In this document: positions 40,401-42,979 of the stretch, one piece after another | Position numbering within the stretch: position 1 is the stretch's first letter | How the letters are laid out: each line of letters opens with the position of its first letter | Virus record (IMG/VR): IMGVR_UViG_3300030333_006449 | Span: 1 to 42,979 of that record | Length of the DNA: 42,979 nucleotides | Strand: one strand, 5' to 3' | DNA from: a virus | Notes under the pieces: model-generated | Database searches by the model: none | What the model was told of the DNA's origin: nothing | The model's input: only the letters and a program-made list of their open reading frames with translations | Translations under genes and position numbers: made by a program

Positions 40401-42979
40401 CAACATTAGGTAAAAAAACATTAGTAAGCGGAAATACAACAATTGCAGTAATTCAATCTGATGCTTCAAATCCATCTGCTAATCTTACACAAGCAAATGC
40501 GGGTCAAATTAGTCTGACAGGTAGCATCAACTTAACTCCTGGTGAACCAACGAGTTTGAAATTATCGGATGTTAAAAAATTAGTTGCAATCGTTGATTCA
40601 GGAGCATTGTCTTCAAATGTATCAAATACGATGGTTGAAGCGGCTGTAATATCTGCTCAAGGTGGAACATCTAGTCAATATGATATCACAAGTAGATTTT
40701 CATTTGATACGGGACAACGTGACAATTTTTATGATTATGCTACTATTACACTAAAACCAGGACAAGATAAACCTACAGGTCAAGTTATAGCAATTGTTGA
40801 TCATTATACACACACCGGTTATGGTCCCTTTACTGTAGACTCTTATATTCATAGTGACTCGGGAAATACATCATACACAGAAATACCAACATTTATAAGT
40901 CCCACAACAGGTGTTAGACACGATCTTAGAGATGTTATAGATTTTAGACCAAAACGAATAGGATATGAAACTGCAAATACATTAAATGGAACAGATTCTT
41001 ATACTAATGATATAACATCAACATCTAATGTTTTTTCTGCAAAAGCATTGCCTAATTATGATTATGTTTACGAAACTGATTATAGTCATTACCTGCCTAG
41101 AAAAGATAAACTTGTATTAGGAAGAGATAGAAAGTTTAGAGTATTAGAGGGGGTTGCCGATATTAATCCTTTATTGCCTCCTGATGATGAAGATTCTATG
41201 ACTCTTTATACAATGGAAATACCAGCATATACGTTTAATCCTTCTGATATTAATCTTAGATATATTGATAATCGCAGATACACAATGAGGGACATTGGTA
41301 AACTGGAAAGAAGAATCGAAACATTAGAGTATTATACATCTTTAAGTTTATTAGAGAAAGAAGCAGATGGATTAGTTGTCACCGATACAAATCAAAATGA
41401 TAGATTTAAGAATGGTATTTTAGTAGATCCATTTGCAGGTCATAATATTGGGGATGTAACAAATGATGACTATGTTGTTTCTATCGATTTTGATAAAAAA
41501 GAATTAAGACCTTCTTTTAGTTCAGATAATTTTAATTTTGATTTTGATAGTGACAATTCTACTCTTGTTAACAATTCTGGAATAATTACTTTACCTTTTG
41601 CATCAAATACATTTATTTCAAGTCCTTTGACTGGAAGTTTATCGGGTAAAAACGTAAAGAACACAATTAAAATAAATCCTTTTTCTATTAAAAATTATAT
41701 GGGTCAATTGTCATTAGATCCAAAATCTGACAATTGGTATGATCAAACGAATAGAGTTGATGTTAAAGTCAATATTGAAGGTCAGTATGATAATTGGCCT
41801 AATGTGGTTACAAATAATGCTCATGGATCACATTATAATGATTGGGAAGAAATTTGGTCAGGTATTCAAGTAAATAATGATGTGAGAGAGGGAATCAGAG
41901 ATTTAGGTGATGTATCATCAAATATAAGAAGAGCAAAGACCACTAATCAACAAAAAACTTTGTCAGGAATAAAATCAGGTAACGTACCAGAAAAAATAAT
42001 TAAAGTTTTTGGAAATAAGTTGGTCAATATTAGCATTGTTCCTAAGGTTAGACAACAGACAATAAAATTTATAGCAAAAGGTTTAAAACCTAGCAAAAAT
42101 GTTTATGCATTTTTTAATGATGTTCCAGTTTCGACAAAAATTACACAGGCTAGTCGAATCGTTCTTTCTAATGTGAGTAGTTCAAATGTTTTTCAAACAA
42201 CATCTGGAAATTTTGAAACCATCGAGATAGTAGGAAGTGGTTCAAATGCAGGTAATACTGCAACCGTAATTTATATGAATGATAGAAATGCTCAAAATGG
42301 TTGTTCTATATTAGTAACAAATTTATCAACCACTTCTGCATTTACACAGGGTTCTGTGGTTAGAGGTTTAACGTCTAAAGCAAATGGTACAATAACATCT
42401 ATTACTAATTTCAATAAAACAGATAGTTCTCTGTCTGTTTTATCAGATGGTGTAACTGGAGGTGTATTTGATATTGATGCTGGTTTATATTCTGGAACTG
42501 AAAATTTACTTCGATTAACTGATGATCCCAATAATATATCTAAAACATCAACTTCAGTAGCAGAAGCAATTTTTCATTCTAAGGGTGCTTTAGATACAAA
42601 AAATGAAAACGGAATAATATCTACAAGACCCATAATTGCGAGAAGAGAAGATTTAACAGAAGAAAGAGTTACGAGAGTTACTACAGATGGTAGATTGAGT
42701 AAATCAACAAAATGGTTAAATCCTTTAGCACAAACATTTTTTATCGATAAAGATCAATATCCTAATGGTTTATTTTTAGATAATGTAACTCTATTCTTTG
42801 AAAATAAAGATACATCAACAGGAATAAAAAGTCCAGTTACTGTTCAAATTAGACCTGTCATAAGTGGTCTTCCAAGTTCGTCAACTATTATTCCAGGATC
42901 TGAAGTTGTTCTAACTCCAGGAAGAGTTACAGCCAACACATCTGTTCCATCTTCAAATAGTTCGGGTGGTTTTCCAGAT
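37478..42979 (+). CDS. DUF4815-type tail structural protein, N-terminal 1834 residues (runs off right edge)
   Basis: The ATG at 37478 lies three bases after the gp8 stop. Three points along the frame (37478, 41282, 42962) read sensibly in the same phase, so one gene appears to run off the right edge. The N-terminus FRPGYSVQARELTQLQSILQ NQLEHLGDTLYKDGSKV is the hallmark of the DUF4815 family of marine T4-like phages. Further conserved pieces: FLSVASGPGSV-like VASGPGSVVSVEEGIFYIGG FFCKV, YTMRDIGKLERRIETLEYYT SLSLLEKEA (about 1268-1296), ARFIAKGLKPSKNVYAFFND-like KGLKPSKNVYAFFNDVPVS, LNPLAQTFFIDKDQ and VQIRPVISGLPSSSTI near the end. One H-N-L-x-x-GD module and a GQTSGARAEV module are shared with gp7/gp8. 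Likely a peripheral baseplate or fibre-linking protein; role not established. Confidence 0.8.
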   Translation, partial: MPKLTQNFNISPYYDDFDASNDFFKVLFRPGYSVQARELTQLQSILQNQLEHLGDTLYKDGSKVIGANISLNTTVNSLKLKTNYSDNLVTTSNFVGRIIEGQTSGARAEVVASEQFTNLTLNTIMINYVNDVTFVDDEIINTVDSGVTYFANVAGANEGLLNTTTLVTSVASGPGSVVSVEEGIFYIGGFFCKVSNQTIILEKYLNNPTFRIGLEISETISTSVDDASLLDNAIGSPNYTAPGANRYKVSLNLVKKDFYRSGESIVTSGLTFSVNTKDNKSGTVNITTATDHNLRVGDVIVVNGANETEYNGKHTVSSVGSTTTFSYNIQGKPATPATGSFSYIRGVLDPIEQSSTENFIELLRVENGEKTEEANYSNLGTLEKTLARRTFDQSGDFTVRPFSLDMVNHKIQGIAGDRTVGNTDTTVTANGSNFIADVNVGDVIFFSGNTSKTATVDSISNTTLITLSTGTSLGDGSTNQKIGIDSKVTAALGPGKAYVKGYEYESVSTSFIDVNKGRDTRSVTSEKQGVEFGPFLRVTDFFSSIQPDTSATANIHIDIGANTANGQAQGSGMQLVDLHMVKWPSTTRTDGTANLISGDTPPTTAVQHRFVGIDFGSSDDIANTKIGTARVRQLDYHTSRNDSIDSIYATDASSRTMHRIFPTIYDAHVYDMRFDKITGSASASDANTSRIQLKISGAGHCPTVNCLFGCTVTVNTSFLGVTTSDTRKIVGWTGSQTSMSNAPATAYTAELDSPLSQETRSNYTTYSIDFGVKDIQSLVLTDSTYIYTGMNIDVSGKLGENETNDTILFDNSDEQRSLIFPLNSNAISQTSNLKYKTKRMFRGVLTSSNTVSISAPSGESFMSDASDGSAMTPLFADQNYIVVISKNPGTISTANNGHVLEFSNTSGSGLGKASGASTGRSITVSNSGQTLDIDVGTTVDTGIISNTIKNANYAYQSSNVVVYATMNVHTGTLGTTLGKKTLVSGNTTIAVIQSDASNPSANLTQANAGQISLTGSINLTPGEPTSLKLSDVKKLVAIVDSGALSSNVSNTMVEAAVISAQGGTSSQYDITSRFSFDTGQRDNFYDYATITLKPGQDKPTGQVIAIVDHYTHTGYGPFTVDSYIHSDSGNTSYTEIPTFISPTTGVRHDLRDVIDFRPKRIGYETANTLNGTDSYTNDITSTSNVFSAKALPNYDYVYETDYSHYLPRKDKLVLGRDRKFRVLEGVADINPLLPPDDEDSMTLYTMEIPAYTFNPSDINLRYIDNRRYTMRDIGKLERRIETLEYYTSLSLLEKEADGLVVTDTNQNDRFKNGILVDPFAGHNIGDVTNDDYVVSIDFDKKELRPSFSSDNFNFDFDSDNSTLVNNSGIITLPFASNTFISSPLTGSLSGKNVKNTIKINPFSIKNYMGQLSLDPKSDNWYDQTNRVDVKVNIEGQYDNWPNVVTNNAHGSHYNDWEEIWSGIQVNNDVREGIRDLGDVSSNIRRAKTTNQQKTLSGIKSGNVPEKIIKVFGNKLVNISIVPKVRQQTIKFIAKGLKPSKNVYAFFNDVPVSTKITQASRIVLSNVSSSNVFQTTSGNFETIEIVGSGSNAGNTATVIYMNDRNAQNGCSILVTNLSTTSAFTQGSVVRGLTSKANGTITSITNFNKTDSSLSVLSDGVTGGVFDIDAGLYSGTENLLRLTDDPNNISKTSTSVAEAIFHSKGALDTKNENGIISTRPIIARREDLTEERVTRVTTDGRLSKSTKWLNPLAQTFFIDKDQYPNGLFLDNVTLFFENKDTSTGIKSPVTVQIRPVISGLPSSSTIIPGSEVVLTPGRVTANTSVPSSNSSGGFPD

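Noticed and set aside
1-42979. CRISPR arrays, tRNAs, insertion sequences, attachment sites
   Set aside because: Gaps between genes are short, and none holds a cloverleaf, regular direct repeats or a transposase frame.

Overview
The window is a piece of a strongly AT-rich, T4-like myovirus genome. It carries a near-complete baseplate and tail-hub gene set (gp26, gp51, tape measure, gp4, two gp48-like proteins, gp53, gp27-like, gp5, gp25, gp6, gp7, gp8) and the T4 replication/late-transcription trio gp33-gp59-gp32 in its classical order. Several features are more like marine exo-T4 phages (cyanophage/pelagiphage type) than coliphage T4: a gp5 with no lysozyme domain, very long gp7 and gp8, a gp32 without cysteines, a DUF4815-type structural protein after gp8, and NATAAATA late-promoter-like boxes. 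The low GC would suit an AT-rich marine host such as SAR11, but that host assignment is inference.

Layout: (1) 1-573, minus strand, the start of a virion-type protein that runs off the left edge. (2) 574-662, a divergent intergenic region with a perfect TATAAATA box on each strand. (3) 663-8711, a three-gene glycosylation cassette of two giant multidomain enzymes and one smaller one. It includes a C-terminal domain closely resembling the TibC-type autotransporter heptosyltransferases. (4) 8719-10461, gp33, gp59 and gp32, closed by a strong hairpin where convergent transcription meets. (5) 10491-14909, minus strand: gp4, a conserved late protein, a tail-tube-fold protein, gp26, gp51 and the tape measure. 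(6) 14937-42979, plus strand: gp48-like x2, gp53, gp27-like, gp5, a new 57-aa ORF, two very large structural proteins, two tiny paralogues, gp25, gp6, gp7, gp8 and a DUF4815-type protein truncated by the window end. Genes are packed tightly, often overlapping by 1-20 bases. No gene-free stretch exceeds 300 bases, and I see no tRNA, CRISPR array or insertion sequence.

The most striking signal is at gp26/gp51. gp51 has no convincing start of its own. Its frame is open right through the end of gp26 in the -1 frame, and the gp26 stop is preceded by an in-frame T-TTT-TTT slippery heptamer. This is the arrangement of lambda G/GT, placed directly upstream of the tape-measure gene. In addition, a perfect 14-bp inverted repeat flanks gp26: one arm lies just upstream of its ribosome binding site, and the other begins five bases after the slippery heptamer. 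A long-range RNA pairing that stimulates frameshifting is therefore plausible.

How the parts fit: gp33 (with a sigma factor encoded elsewhere) would activate NATAAATA late promoters. gp26/gp51 would chaperone the hub and tape measure. gp5/gp27-like/tube-fold/gp48-like proteins form the hub and tube base, and gp6/7/8/25/53 form the wedges. The glycosylation cassette has a late promoter, so it could modify virion proteins (Thr/Ser-rich tails are present) or the infected cell surface. That last step is inference.
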